A DNA stretch of 50,280 nucleotides from Actinomycetaceae bacterium (GCA_012516575.1 JAAYWS010000065.1:1-50280), one strand, 5' to 3'. Shown: positions 1 through 9,181, counted from the stretch's first letter. The notes: generated by a model from the letters alone, not told the origin. Made by a program: numbers and translations.

Positions 1-96
1 AAAAGTTGATACTTATGCACGCAGTCCGTCTTATACTTCAGAAAACTCAAAAATAAACACCGACATAGGAGACTTTACGGGCGGAAAAGCGGGCGC
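1..96 (+). repeat. Dispersed repeat A, left copy
   Basis: This stretch aligns with 50080-50176 in the same orientation. My hand alignment gives about 14 mismatches and one single-base gap over 97 positions. It begins with AAAAGTTGATACTTATGCAC and ends in a shared block around GGGCGGAAAAG. Since it starts at base 1, the true left boundary may lie outside the window. Short minus-strand reading frames in both copies share the peptide FSARKV-YVG. That follows from the repeat itself and is not evidence of a gene. Confidence 0.8.
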
Positions 97-415
97 AATC
101 CGCACAGGCATCATCAACGTCCCTCCCACGCCCGAAAAGAGAGGCGACCAGAACCTCGCAACCGCAACAGCAGGCGCCACCGCACCCAAAAGGCGCCACC
201 GCACCCAGCCGGTGATCGGAGGCCCTCTTTGAAGCAGAAGACTCCAAAACGACTACACGCTTATCTGTGAAGAGCCACTAAAGCTACGCTAGGCACTAAA
301 TAGCCCTGCCGACTCTTAAAACTGTCCCGAATCTGACAACATATTCGAATCTGAGAATATTTTCGCGCGTAGCTCGATTTAGGTTGATCCCAGATCTGGA
401 AACTAGGTCGCTTAG
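97..415. other. Intergenic region left of ftsK
   Basis: I see no convincing gene here. The region holds a 19-bp tandem duplication (172-190 and 191-209, 17 of 19 identical), copy 1 of dispersed repeat B (215-281), and a small AT-rich inverted repeat (ATATTC at 341-346 with GAATAT at 355-360) downstream of the ftsK stop. A 66-codon minus-strand frame (47-247) lacks a recognisable product and crosses both repeats, so I treat it as spurious. Confidence 0.6.
215..281 (+). repeat. Dispersed repeat B, copy 1
   Basis: The core CTACACGCTTATCTGTGAAG is shared with 7674-7741 and, for the shorter core only, 42684-42713. Copies 1 and 2 align over about 67 bp, including a preceding GCCCTCTT-GAAGCAGAA block. 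CTCTT/AAGAG and CAGA/TCTG can pair to form an imperfect hairpin. The repeat lies about 135 bp beyond the 3' end of ftsK. No transposase or coding function is visible. Confidence 0.75.
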
Positions 416-3106
416 TTACCGCCCGGTCAGTTGCCAGGCGTCTTCACCGGATTCGCCGGTGCCGTCATCTTCGTCGTACCAGTTTCGTGCATCGTCTTCG
501 GTGTATTCCAGTGGGTCGGTAGCGTAACGGTCGGTTCGGATTACCGTTGTTCGATTCTGATCCGGCTCAGTATCCGCCGAGTATTCGCCATCCGAGTATT
601 CGCCGCCATCAGGCGTGGCTTGAGTCTCTACCCCAGCCCCGTCTTTGCCGTGCGCATAAGGTGCGCTTTCTTCCGGTTCACGTGCTACCCGGACATCGCC
701 GAGATCTGCCAAATCAGCGTACTCGTCGTCAACCGCAGGTGCCGATAAGTCAACATCCGCTCCTTGAATTAGCGCCAACACATCTGGCAACTGCTCTGGG
801 GTGACCAGCACGTCGCGGGCTTTGCCACCCACACTCGGGCCCACGATCTCACGTGACTCCATCAGGTCCATCAGCCGCCCAGCCTTCGCAAACCCGATCC
901 GGAGCTTGCGCTGCAACATAGACGTCGACCCGTGCTGAGTATTAACCACCAGCTCGGCCGCTTGTAGCAAGATCTCCAGATCGTCGCCAATCTCCTCGTC
1001 GATCTGCTTGGCTTCCGCCTTCGGGATCACGTCTTCACGGTAAACCGGCTGCATTTGAGCCTTCACATGCTTAACGACCTTGGCGATCTCGTCCTCAGAC
1101 ACCCACGCACCTTGGACGCGCATTGGCTTCATCGACCCTGCCGGAGAGAATAAGGCATCACCCATACCGACCAGCTTCTCCGCACCGATCGCGTCCAAAA
1201 TCGTCCGCGAATCAGTTGCCGAAGACGTCATAAAGGCTAGTCGTGAAGGCACATTGGCCTTAATCAAACCGGTCACCACATCCACCGACGGACGCTGGGT
1301 TGCCAGCACCAAGTGAATTCCCGCAGCGCGCGCAAGCTGAGTAATACGCTGAATGGAAGCTTCCACATCACGCGGAGCCACCATCATAAGATCCGCCAGT
1401 TCGTCGACCACTACGAGCAGGTAAGGGTACGGGTGAAGCACCCGGTTCGAGCCTTCTTTCGCAGTGACTTTGCCGTCCCGAATCGCCTTATTGAAATCGT
1501 CAATATGCTTAAAACCGTAGGCGGATAAATCGTCGTAACGCTGGTCCATTTCGCGGACCACCCATTCAAGAGCGTCCGCCGCCTTCTTCGGATTAGTAAT
1601 AATCGGCGTGATCAGATGCGGGATTCCCGCATAAATCGTCAGCTCCACGCGCTTAGGATCAACCAAAATCATACGAACCTGTTCCGGGGTGGAACGGATC
1701 ATAATCGAGGTGATCATCGAATTAATAAACGCGGACTTACCTGAACCGGTCGCACCCGCCACCAGTAAATGTGGCATTTTCGCGAGGTTCGCTACCACGA
1801 ACTGGCCGTTCACATTCTTGCCCACGCCTACCCCGAGCGGATGGGTCTGCTTATGCGCCACCTGCGAACGCAGAACATCACCGAGTAAAACAGTTTCGCG
1901 GTCCGCATTAGGAATCTCAATACCCACTGCAGACTTACCCGGAATCGGCGACAAGATACGCACATCGGCTGAAGCCACCGCGTACGCAATATTCTTCGAC
2001 AGTGACTCGATCTTATCGACCTTCACGCCTGGGCCGAGCTCAACCTCGTACTGGGTAACCGTCGGTCCACGCGAAAAACCAGTGACCTCCGCGTCCACTT
2101 CAAACTCAGCAAACACCCGGGTCAAGGCTTCCACAACCCGATCGTTGGCCTCCGAACGTGTTAATCCGGGCGGGCCAGCCATTAACAGATCCAAGGCAGG
2201 TAGCGTGTACGTAATATTCGAGGACAACTCAAGCTGCTCCACACGCGGCGGTAACGGCTCAGGTTTCGGCGCCCGACGCGGCTTCTCTTTCGCCACTGCT
2301 TTCGCTGCGTCTTTCGCCACCGGTGCCGGTTTCGCAGGCGCAGGTGTGGCAGGAACATCCGCGATCTTCGTAGCGGCAACCTCGGTTTCCTCAGTCACAG
2401 CCTCCGTAGCAATTTTCTCTGTCGCATCTTCTGCCTTGGTACGCCGCGGACGTCGTACGCGACGCGGAGCTTCCTCAACTACTTCCGTATCAGCGTCGTC
2501 ATCCTCCGTAGGTTCCGGACGCCGATCCTGCACCCAGTCAATAATCTGACGTACCGAAGTGTCCGTGGAATATAACATGGCGTAAATGCCCAGCAAGATC
2601 AGTAGCGGCACCGCACCCCACACTGATACCAGCGTGACCAGTCCCCCGCCAGCAACATATCCGACCAGCCCACCGGCGTTCTCAATCGGTAAAAATCCGT
2701 CCGAAAAACCCGGCTGGCCGAGCGCAATATGTAGGATCCCAGAAATCGCGATCACCATAAGGATCAGACCTATAGTGAAACGTTTATTAGTAGACGCCGT
2801 TTTCCGGCGGAACAGTTTGACCGCCAAACCGAGCAAAATCACCGGCACGAAAATCGCCAGCATACCAACAGCACCAGCAACAACGTGGTGAATGATTTCG
2901 CCGAGGATCCCGGAAAGCTGGAACCATTCGCGCAAAGCAACAATAATCGCGAGCGCGATCAAAATCATGGCAATGCCATCGTATCCGCGTTCTTCTTGTG
3001 GCTCATTGGCATTCGAGCGCGACGAGGCGCCCGCCGAGCGGGTGTTATTCGTTCGCTTGCCTGTCGATCGTGACCGATCTGCCGAACCGGATTTACTCCG
3101 CGCCAC
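416..3106 (-). CDS. ftsK: DNA translocase FtsK/SpoIIIE
   Basis: This is a septum-located, ATP-driven DNA pump that clears and resolves chromosome termini at division. The 896-residue product has a basic, Ser-rich N-terminus, then four or five hydrophobic segments between about residues 44 and 180. A low-complexity acidic/Ala-Pro-Lys linker runs to about 285. The RecA-like motor carries a Walker A motif (GATGSGKS, about residue 450) and the segment LLVVVDELADLMM. Near residue 780 a winged-helix gamma domain (LRIGFAKAGRLMDLME) implies KOPS-guided movement. The GTG start is preceded by AAGGAG at good spacing. An acidic tail rich in Asp, Glu and Tyr follows the gamma domain. The gene lies downstream of rnj, as is common in actinobacteria. 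Confidence 0.96.
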   Translation of the reverse strand: MARSKSGSADRSRSTGKRTNNTRSAGASSRSNANEPQEERGYDGIAMILIALAIIVALREWFQLSGILGEIIHHVVAGAVGMLAIFVPVILLGLAVKLFRRKTASTNKRFTIGLILMVIAISGILHIALGQPGFSDGFLPIENAGGLVGYVAGGGLVTLVSVWGAVPLLILLGIYAMLYSTDTSVRQIIDWVQDRRPEPTEDDDADTEVVEEAPRRVRRPRRTKAEDATEKIATEAVTEETEVAATKIADVPATPAPAKPAPVAKDAAKAVAKEKPRRAPKPEPLPPRVEQLELSSNITYTLPALDLLMAGPPGLTRSEANDRVVEALTRVFAEFEVDAEVTGFSRGPTVTQYEVELGPGVKVDKIESLSKNIAYAVASADVRILSPIPGKSAVGIEIPNADRETVLLGDVLRSQVAHKQTHPLGVGVGKNVNGQFVVANLAKMPHLLVAGATGSGKSAFINSMITSIMIRSTPEQVRMILVDPKRVELTIYAGIPHLITPIITNPKKAADALEWVVREMDQRYDDLSAYGFKHIDDFNKAIRDGKVTAKEGSNRVLHPYPYLLVVVDELADLMMVAPRDVEASIQRITQLARAAGIHLVLATQRPSVDVVTGLIKANVPSRLAFMTSSATDSRTILDAIGAEKLVGMGDALFSPAGSMKPMRVQGAWVSEDEIAKVVKHVKAQMQPVYREDVIPKAEAKQIDEEIGDDLEILLQAAELVVNTQHGSTSMLQRKLRIGFAKAGRLMDLMESREIVGPSVGGKARDVLVTPEQLPDVLALIQGADVDLSAPAVDDEYADLADLGDVRVAREPEESAPYAHGKDGAGVETQATPDGGEYSDGEYSADTEPDQNRTTVIRTDRYATDPLEYTEDDARNWYDEDDGTGESGEDAWQLTGR

Positions 3107-3236
3107 TATCTCTCCTTATTATTGCTTGCGTGCGGATGCTCGCGAGTGCCCGCAAATGGGCACACCTATTTTGAGCTTAATAATCTCGGCCGTGTTTTCT
3201 ATACTGGCGCGCCGGGTAGAAGCAAGATTGCGAGAT

Positions 3237-4922
3237 TTATCGCGCAGATTCAGCTTCGACAACAGTCGGAATAATCATCGGCGCTCGGCGTAGCTTGCGT
3301 GCCGCCCATCGTCCGATCACCCGACGCATTGCCTGTTGCATGTGGTACAGGTCCGCATTGTCCGAGGCGACCGCGTCCGCAAGGGCTTGGGTGACGTCAG
3401 GCAGGATTTCCTCAAAAACTGAATCATCTTCAGCCATTCCACGGGCTTGAATATGCGGGCCGGTAACGATTTCTTGGCATTGCCGGTCGACGGCGGCGAA
3501 GATCGCAATAAAACCTTCTTCGCCAAGCGTCAGGCGATCCTTCAAATCAGTTTCTTCGATCTCCCCAACCGATGAACCGTCCACGTAAATAAATTCGCAT
3601 GGCACTTGGCCCACGATATCGCAGTCGCCGTCCGTCATGTCCACTACTGAGCCGTTTTCGGTGAGCAATACGTTTTCTGCAAGCACCCCGGTTTTCACTG
3701 CAAGCGCGCCGTTCGCCACCAAATGACGCGGTTCGCCGTGAACCGGCATGACGTATTCCGGTTCCATAATGTTGTAGCAGTACAGTAGCTCGCCTTGGGC
3801 TGCATGCCCGGAGACGTGGACGTTCGCGTTTCCTTGATGGACGACGCGGGTGCCGCGCTTTGTGAGTTCGTTAATAAGCCGGAATACTGCGGTTTCGTTT
3901 CCTGGGATAAGTGAGGAGGCGAAGATAACCGTGTCTGATGGGCCTACCGCAATTCGGCGATGGGTTCCCTTTGCGATCCGTGAAAGCACTGCCATCGGTT
4001 CACCTTGGGAACCGGTGGACATGTAAACGATCTTGTCCGGAGGTAAAGTGGGGGCGTCTTTCAGGTCGACGAGGATGCCATCAGGCACCGACAAGTATCC
4101 CAGTTCCTCGGCAATCCCCATATTGCGAACCATTGACCGGCCTACGAAACACACGTGGCGTCCGTGTTTGTACGCGGCGTCCATCACCTGTTGGACCCGG
4201 TGCACATGCGAAGCAAATGATGCCACTACGATCTGCCCACGAGCTTGGGCGAATACCGACTCGATAACTGGGCCGATCTCGTTTTCCGACCGTACAAAAC
4301 CGGGCACTTCCGCATTCGTCGAATCCACCATAAACAGGTCAACGCCGTCGTCTGCAATCCGGGCGAAACTGCGCAGATCGGTCACCCGTCCGTCCATTGG
4401 TAACTGGTCCATTTTGAAGTCGCCAGTGTGGAAAATTGTGCCTGCAACCGTTCGGATCGCAACAGCAAGCGCGTCCGGGATCGAATGGTTCACGGCAACG
4501 AATTCGCATTCGAAAGGCCCAACTTGTTCAATATCCCCTTCTTCGACAATCAGCGAAAACGGGGTGATGCCGTGTTCGGACAGTTTGGCTTCCACCAGTG
4601 CGATTGTCAGCTGGGAGCCAATTAGTGGAATGTCTTCGCGCAAGCGCAACAAATACGGGACCGCGCCGATATGGTCTTCGTGACCGTGGGTAAGGATAAG
4701 GCCATCGACGTCGTCGAGCCGGTCGCGAATATAGCTAAAGTCCGGCAGGATCACGTCCACGCCTGGCTGGCTTTCTGCTGGGAAAAGTACGCCGCAGTCG
4801 ACGATGAGGAGCCGTCCGTTCAGCTCGAAAACCGTCATATTACGGCCGATTTCACCGATGCCGCCAAGCGGGACGATGCGTACCGCGTCTTTGTTTAATG
4901 CTGGGGGAAGTTGTTCAGTCAC
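3237..4922 (-). CDS. rnj: Ribonuclease J
   Basis: This is a metallo-beta-lactamase/beta-CASP ribonuclease for mRNA decay and rRNA maturation. The family combines endonuclease and 5'-3' exonuclease activity. The 561-residue product has the normal family length. The zinc-binding motif THGHEDHIG is at about residues 78-86, HTGDFKMD supplies the next metal-ligand segment, and the beta-CASP and C-terminal domains follow. The predicted start is GTG with a weak ribosome site, so the exact N-terminus (MTEQLPPALNKDAVRIVPLG) is only moderately certain. It lies between dapA and ftsK, the usual actinobacterial arrangement. With pnp at 9182-11509, the window encodes two major RNA-decay enzymes. Confidence 0.96.
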   Translation of the reverse strand: MTEQLPPALNKDAVRIVPLGGIGEIGRNMTVFELNGRLLIVDCGVLFPAESQPGVDVILPDFSYIRDRLDDVDGLILTHGHEDHIGAVPYLLRLREDIPLIGSQLTIALVEAKLSEHGITPFSLIVEEGDIEQVGPFECEFVAVNHSIPDALAVAIRTVAGTIFHTGDFKMDQLPMDGRVTDLRSFARIADDGVDLFMVDSTNAEVPGFVRSENEIGPVIESVFAQARGQIVVASFASHVHRVQQVMDAAYKHGRHVCFVGRSMVRNMGIAEELGYLSVPDGILVDLKDAPTLPPDKIVYMSTGSQGEPMAVLSRIAKGTHRRIAVGPSDTVIFASSLIPGNETAVFRLINELTKRGTRVVHQGNANVHVSGHAAQGELLYCYNIMEPEYVMPVHGEPRHLVANGALAVKTGVLAENVLLTENGSVVDMTDGDCDIVGQVPCEFIYVDGSSVGEIEETDLKDRLTLGEEGFIAIFAAVDRQCQEIVTGPHIQARGMAEDDSVFEEILPDVTQALADAVASDNADLYHMQQAMRRVIGRWAARKLRRAPMIIPTVVEAESAR

Positions 4923-4991
4923 CCGGATATTGTTTCATCTTTCCGACACATGGTGGGATATGGGAAACTGCCGTGAGATGAACAGGCGTGT

Positions 4992-5900
4992 TTAGCCTTC
5001 CATGTACCCTTCAGCGATGAGGACTTTGCGGAGCATGGCGATCTCTTCTGCCGGAGCGTTAACCAGTGGCAAACGGACCCTAGCCGTATCGAGCACGCCC
5101 ATGAGTTTGAGGGCTTCCTTGGCCATAACAGCGCCTTGACCGCTGCCCATAATCGCGTTAATCACCGGAGCTTGCTTAGCATGCTCGGCGCGAGCTGATG
5201 GCAGATCACCGGCGTCAACCTCGCTGACCAGTGCGCGTAGGCCGGATGCGATCACATGGCCAGCAACCGAGACCATACCCGATGCGCCATGGGCGAGCCA
5301 TGCGAAGTTGAGAGCATCATCACCCGAATAGTATTCCAAACCGGTGCGGTTCATTTTTTCGAAACCGCCAGGCACATCACCGGTTGCGTCTTTTACTGCG
5401 AGAATCTGCGGATGGGCAGCGAAACGATCGAGCGTCTTATCGGTAATCTTCACGCCGGTACGACCCGGGATATCGTAGAACATAACCGGCAGGTCGGTAG
5501 CTTCGGTGACCGCAACAACGTGCTGGTACACGCCTTCCTGTGATGGACGGTTATAGTACGGTGCCACCACGAGCAGGCCTTCTGCGCCTGACTTTTGTGC
5601 TCCCTTTGCGATGCGTACCGCATGAGCGGTGTCATTCGAACCAGCGCCCGCAATAATCATGGCCCGTGAGCCTACCGCGGCCTTCACTTCCCGAACGAGA
5701 TCGTCCTTTTCCGGCTGATGCGTAGTGGGCGATTCACCAGTGGTGCCCGAGAGTACTAGGGCGTCACAACCGTCATCTACCAGTTTCGTTGCAACGCGTA
5801 GCGCCGCATCGATATCAATCGAACCGTCTTCTTTGAACGGCGTAACCATCGCCGTTACTACTGAACCAAAGGACCGTGAAGGTGTATGTGTCTGTGCCAT
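4992..5900 (-). CDS. dapA: 4-hydroxy-tetrahydrodipicolinate synthase
   Basis: DapA condenses pyruvate with aspartate semialdehyde in the first committed step of the lysine/diaminopimelate pathway. The 302-residue TIM-barrel protein has the pyruvate-binding GTTGE segment (residues 52-56), the catalytic tyrosine in FYDIPGRTG (Tyr142) and the Schiff-base lysine in LAVKDATGD (Lys170). It is divergent from the acetyltransferase at 6010 and 69 bp upstream of rnj. dapB is nearby on the same strand but separated by that plus-strand gene, so the two are not in one transcription unit. Confidence 0.97.
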   Translation of the reverse strand: MAQTHTPSRSFGSVVTAMVTPFKEDGSIDIDAALRVATKLVDDGCDALVLSGTTGESPTTHQPEKDDLVREVKAAVGSRAMIIAGAGSNDTAHAVRIAKGAQKSGAEGLLVVAPYYNRPSQEGVYQHVVAVTEATDLPVMFYDIPGRTGVKITDKTLDRFAAHPQILAVKDATGDVPGGFEKMNRTGLEYYSGDDALNFAWLAHGASGMVSVAGHVIASGLRALVSEVDAGDLPSARAEHAKQAPVINAIMGSGQGAVMAKEALKLMGVLDTARVRLPLVNAPAEEIAMLRKVLIAEGYMEG

Positions 5901-6009
5901 GTGTCTCAGCCTAGTTCACTGATCGGGTTTCATAAAGTGTAATCGTAATTTGGACGGGTGCGTCGAAGAATAAATCGCGAAAAAACACGACTCCTGAGAC
6001 AATAGGCGG

Positions 6010-6594
6010 GTGAGCGAAATCAAAATGTCAGTACGTCCTGCAAATATCATCGATGCGTTACCAATCGCGCAGATTCAGGCTGAGGCCTTAGTTGAGGCGC
6101 TCAGTGCCGGGCTGGAAAAGGAGCTCAGTGAATATTCGCGGGCGCAGCTTGAAGTGGGCGGTTTAACGTCGACGTGGATGTCGCTAATCGCAAATCCGCC
6201 ATCTGAAGATTGCCACGTGTTGGTTGCCGATGAAAACGGTGAAGTGGCGGGAGTGGCTGCTATTGCCCCGGCAGATCCTTCCATGACGGAAGATGATGAT
6301 CCCAACGGCTTAGATCCGGAAACCGGCGCGCTCCGCCAAGCCTTTGAAATCACCAATTTTGATATTCCCGCTCGGTATGCCGATAACGACCACGGTGCGC
6401 GCATGCTCGCCGCGATTACTGATATTGCGCGGGAAGCAGGGGCAACCGAAGTTCAGATGTGGGCGATCGCCGGGCACGACCAAACCACTCGCCTACTCGA
6501 TAGCTGCGGTTTTGCACCACGTCCGCTCCGCCGCGTGATGGAGCTCGACGGCGGAGAGATTATGGAATATCTGTGGTGGACGGTGCTGGATTAA
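6010..6594 (+). CDS. GNAT-like acetyltransferase
   Basis: This is a probable acetyltransferase of unknown substrate, 194 residues if GTG 6010 is used. An in-frame ATG at 6025 (MSVRPANII) is an alternative start, because the GTG has only a poorly spaced purine run upstream. The C-terminal half has the GNAT pattern HGARMLAAITDIAREAGA followed by a strand and TTRLLDSCGFAPRPLRRVME, typical of the acetyl-CoA-binding helix and final strands. A long acidic insert (DPSMTEDDDPNGLDPETG) precedes it. It is the only plus-strand gene in the first 20 kb. It overlaps the end of dapB by four bases tail to tail, leaving no room for a conventional terminator. Confidence 0.75.
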   Translation: MSEIKMSVRPANIIDALPIAQIQAEALVEALSAGLEKELSEYSRAQLEVGGLTSTWMSLIANPPSEDCHVLVADENGEVAGVAAIAPADPSMTEDDDPNGLDPETGALRQAFEITNFDIPARYADNDHGARMLAAITDIAREAGATEVQMWAIAGHDQTTRLLDSCGFAPRPLRRVMELDGGEIMEYLWWTVLD

Positions 6595-7334
6595 TCCAAA
6601 TCGAGGAAGTTCTCTAGACCGAAGGTCAACCCGGTGGTGTTCACAACCTTGCGAACGCCTAAGAGTACACCTGGCATGAACGATACTCGGTCGAACGAGT
6701 CCTGCCGGATAGTCAACTGTTCACCCGGGTTACCAAACAAGATCTCTTCGTGAGCATACAGCCCGCGCAAACGCACCGCGTGCACGTGTATGTCTTCGAT
6801 GACCCCGCCACGGGTTCCCAGCGGATCAGTTTCCGTCTTGTCCGGGCTGGCGCCCACACCGGCTACACGCCGGACTTCGCCGATCCGGGTGGCGGTGGTG
6901 GTTGCGGTACCGGAAGGTGCATCGACCTTATCGGGGTGATGCAATTCGATGACTTCCACGGATTCAAAAAGCGCAGCCGCCTTTTCCGCGAATGCCATTG
7001 CCAGTACAGCGGAAAGCGAATAGTTCGGAGCAATCAGTAGACCCCGCCCAGCCGTCTTCGCAATCTCATCGACACTGGCCAAGCGCTCCTCGGTCCACCC
7101 GGTCGTGCCAACGACGACGTGTACTCCGGCATCCAGTAGCGCCCGGACGTTGGCGTCCGTCGAACTCGGAATGGAAAACTCTACGGCAACATCCGCACCG
7201 TTTAAAGTCTCCGCGTTAATCTCATCGCCCATATCGAGCTGGGCGACCAGTTCCATATCCGGTGCGTTCTGCACCGCCTGCGACACTGATGTGCCCATCC
7301 GGCCCTTGGCCCCAACCACTGCAACTTTAATCAT
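6591..7334 (-). CDS. dapB: 4-hydroxy-tetrahydrodipicolinate reductase
   Basis: DapB reduces the DapA product with NAD(P)H. The 247-residue product has the Rossmann motif VVGAKGRMG (residues 6-14), the GTTGW loop (76-80) and the family signature ELHHPDKVDAPSGTA (about 130-144), which contains the catalytic histidine and lysine. The length is standard. It is separated from the M16 peptidase gene upstream by a 403-bp intergenic region with a strong hairpin, so it probably has its own promoter. Its stop overlaps the stop of the convergent acetyltransferase gene. Confidence 0.97.
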   Translation of the reverse strand: MIKVAVVGAKGRMGTSVSQAVQNAPDMELVAQLDMGDEINAETLNGADVAVEFSIPSSTDANVRALLDAGVHVVVGTTGWTEERLASVDEIAKTAGRGLLIAPNYSLSAVLAMAFAEKAAALFESVEVIELHHPDKVDAPSGTATTTATRIGEVRRVAGVGASPDKTETDPLGTRGGVIEDIHVHAVRLRGLYAHEEILFGNPGEQLTIRQDSFDRVSFMPGVLLGVRKVVNTTGLTFGLENFLDLD

Positions 7335-7737
7335 GTAACTATCCTAGACCGATTTCTTCCAATCGTCTTTCGTGTCCCTAATTGGCTTATCGCATTTGAG
7401 CGTGTGGTTGTTTTCTGAGCCTTCCTTCTCTAAGAGGGTTCGCCGCCAAGTACGGCCACAGCTAGCATATTTTGCATCCAGCGCTTATGTTTCGCATTTA
7501 AAACTCGGGTTTTGCAAGCTGAAATGGACCAAAGCCCCACTCGCGGTTCCTCGAAGCCCATTTCCAGCTCCCCAAATTAGGGAAAATCGAACTATCCGCA
7601 GATAGTCTTCGGATAGTTCGATTTTCCCTAATTTCAAACAGCTCTACGCCTGAAACAGCCCTCAAAACGGCAAATCAGGTGCCCTCTTCGAAGCAGAAAG
7701 CCTTAAAAACACTACACGCTTATCTGCGAAGAGCTAC
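7335..7737. other. 403-bp intergenic region between dapB and M16 peptidase
   Basis: I see no supported gene here. The region should contain the dapB promoter, although I could not pick a convincing one. It holds a perfect 25-bp inverted repeat (7574-7634) and most of copy 2 of dispersed repeat B, which runs into the stop codon of the peptidase gene. A 77-codon plus-strand frame (7372-7605) covers one arm of the inverted repeat and has no recognisable features. Confidence 0.6.
7574..7634. repeat. Perfect 25-bp inverted repeat with 11-nt loop
   Basis: The arms at 7574-7598 and 7610-7634 are exact reverse complements. The left arm begins AAATTAGGGAAAATCG and the right arm ends CGATTTTCCCTAATTT. 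No uridine run follows on either strand, so it is not a textbook intrinsic terminator. It could act as a strong bidirectional terminator or 3'-end stabiliser for the M16 peptidase transcript, or be a small repeat element. Confidence 0.85.
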
Positions 7738-7741
7738 TTAA
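7674..7741 (+). repeat. Dispersed repeat B, copy 2
   Basis: This aligns with 215-281 (GCCCTCTTCGAAGCAGAA, then ACTACACGCTTATCTG). The core differs from copy 1 by one substitution in CTGTGAAG/CTGCGAAG and by small indels. It includes the minus-strand stop codon of the M16 peptidase gene at 7738-7740. Confidence 0.75.
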
Positions 7742-9048
7742 CTGCCGGCAATCACCAACGAGCGCGGACCAGAAGCGATCTGCGCAGCCAGCTTCTGCAC
7801 ATCCTCAGCAGTCACCTCACGCGACTTGCGCAAAGAATAGTCAATCGACCACATATCACCGCGGAAAATCTCTGACTGGCCTAAACGAGAACGTCTAAAC
7901 CCACTCGCTTCAGCCGAGAACACCAGCTGTGCCCGCCGTTGGTGAAACGCCGTATTGATTTCCTGCTCGGTGACGCCGTTAGCCGCGATATCGTCCAAAG
8001 CACCGGCCATAATAGCTGCCACTTCCTCGGCATAAGACGGATGGCACTGGGCTTCCATAATAAACACCCCGCCCTCAGCCGAATTCATCTGCCATGAATA
8101 CGTCGAGTAGGCCAAACCTCGTTTCTCCCGGATCTCTTGGAAAAGCCGCGAAGATGTGCCGCCACCCAAAATCAGATCCAGTGCTATTCCTGCGCTTTCA
8201 CGGTGGTCGTCAATCCGAATTCCCGGCATTCCCATTGCCACCGCGCTTTGCCGCCCCGGATGCGCAATACGTTGAACTGTTCCCTCACTGGCGTACACAA
8301 TATCCGCCACCCGACGGCGCGGCGCCGGCAATACCCCGTCTTCCAGCTCCCAACCATAAGACGTTAGCAACGCGTAGACCATGTCGCATACTTCGTCATG
8401 TTCGACGTCACCAACTGCCGTAAAAATAACCTCATTCGGCCGGTAATTGAGCTCGTAGTGCTCGAGCATATGGCCATGTGTCAGTTCAGCTACCGACTCG
8501 CGGGTACCGCCAACCGGCCGAGCTAGCGGATGATCCCCCATCACAAGAGGCAGCAAAGCATGTTGGGCCACATCTGTCACGTCGTCATTCGCGGCTGCCA
8601 GCTCTTCGAGAATCACACCACGTTCAAGTGACATTTCTTCCGGATCCAGCGCAGCTTGCGTGAGCATGTCGACCAACAAATCCAATAGCTGCGGAAAATC
8701 CGAAGAGAAAACTTTCCCATAATAGGACGTGTACTGCCGGGCAGTTGCCGCATTCATCGCCCCGCCCATAAAATCGGCCAGCGCGGAAATATCTCGGGCG
8801 CTACGCGTCGTCGTGCCTTTAAACAACATGTGTTCGAGGAAATGGGTAGAACCTTCCGAGCCGGGAAGTTCATCGCGCGACCCCGCCCCCACCCAGAAAC
8901 CGGCACTAACCGAATGCGTTGCCGGTACCTTTTCGGTGAGCACCCGTACCCCGCCAGGTAAGATTGAGCGCTTACCTATAATGCCATCTTCAATAAAAGT
9001 GACCGTTTCGGTACTGGTCATCGGCAGATCAATAGCCGTGTAGCTCAT
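7738..9048 (-). CDS. M16-family zinc metallopeptidase (PepR/PqqL-like)
   Basis: This is a processing-peptidase-like zinc protease of clan ME. The 436-residue product has the inverted zinc motif HFLEH (His69, Glu72, His73), and the expected third ligand region is LERGVILEEL (about 141-150). A second, non-catalytic M16 domain follows, with the typical REKRGLAYSTYSW segment. Actinobacteria usually encode this single-chain form directly after pnp, as here, which suggests co-transcription through the 133-bp gap. Substrates are unknown. The stop codon lies inside dispersed repeat B. Confidence 0.93.
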   Translation of the reverse strand: MSYTAIDLPMTSTETVTFIEDGIIGKRSILPGGVRVLTEKVPATHSVSAGFWVGAGSRDELPGSEGSTHFLEHMLFKGTTTRSARDISALADFMGGAMNAATARQYTSYYGKVFSSDFPQLLDLLVDMLTQAALDPEEMSLERGVILEELAAANDDVTDVAQHALLPLVMGDHPLARPVGGTRESVAELTHGHMLEHYELNYRPNEVIFTAVGDVEHDEVCDMVYALLTSYGWELEDGVLPAPRRRVADIVYASEGTVQRIAHPGRQSAVAMGMPGIRIDDHRESAGIALDLILGGGTSSRLFQEIREKRGLAYSTYSWQMNSAEGGVFIMEAQCHPSYAEEVAAIMAGALDDIAANGVTEQEINTAFHQRRAQLVFSAEASGFRRSRLGQSEIFRGDMWSIDYSLRKSREVTAEDVQKLAAQIASGPRSLVIAGS

Positions 9049-9117
9049 CGTTGCTCTTTCTTCCTCGTTGAATGAAAAGCTGGATTGGTATTAAAGCTGG
9101 ATTGAACAAGATTGGTT

Positions 9118-9151
9118 GAAGGCCCCGGGAAGCATCCCTCCCAGGGCCTTC
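9118..9151 (-). terminator. GC-rich hairpin between pnp and the M16 peptidase gene
   Basis: GAAGGCCC (9118-9125) pairs with GGGCCTTC (9144-9151), with further GGGA/TCCC pairing inside. A second small hairpin, CACTATA/TATAGTG (9153-9172), lies closer to the pnp stop. There is no uridine tract, so it may be a U-less terminator, a partial terminator, or a 3'-end protecting structure for pnp mRNA. Confidence 0.6.
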
Positions 9152-9181
9152 ACACTATAAGCACCTATAGTGGGCTGTCAT

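Noticed and set aside
47-247. 66-codon minus-strand frame at the left edge
   Set aside because: It crosses repeat A and repeat B, has odd composition and no recognisable features. The same short peptide appears in the other repeat A copy.
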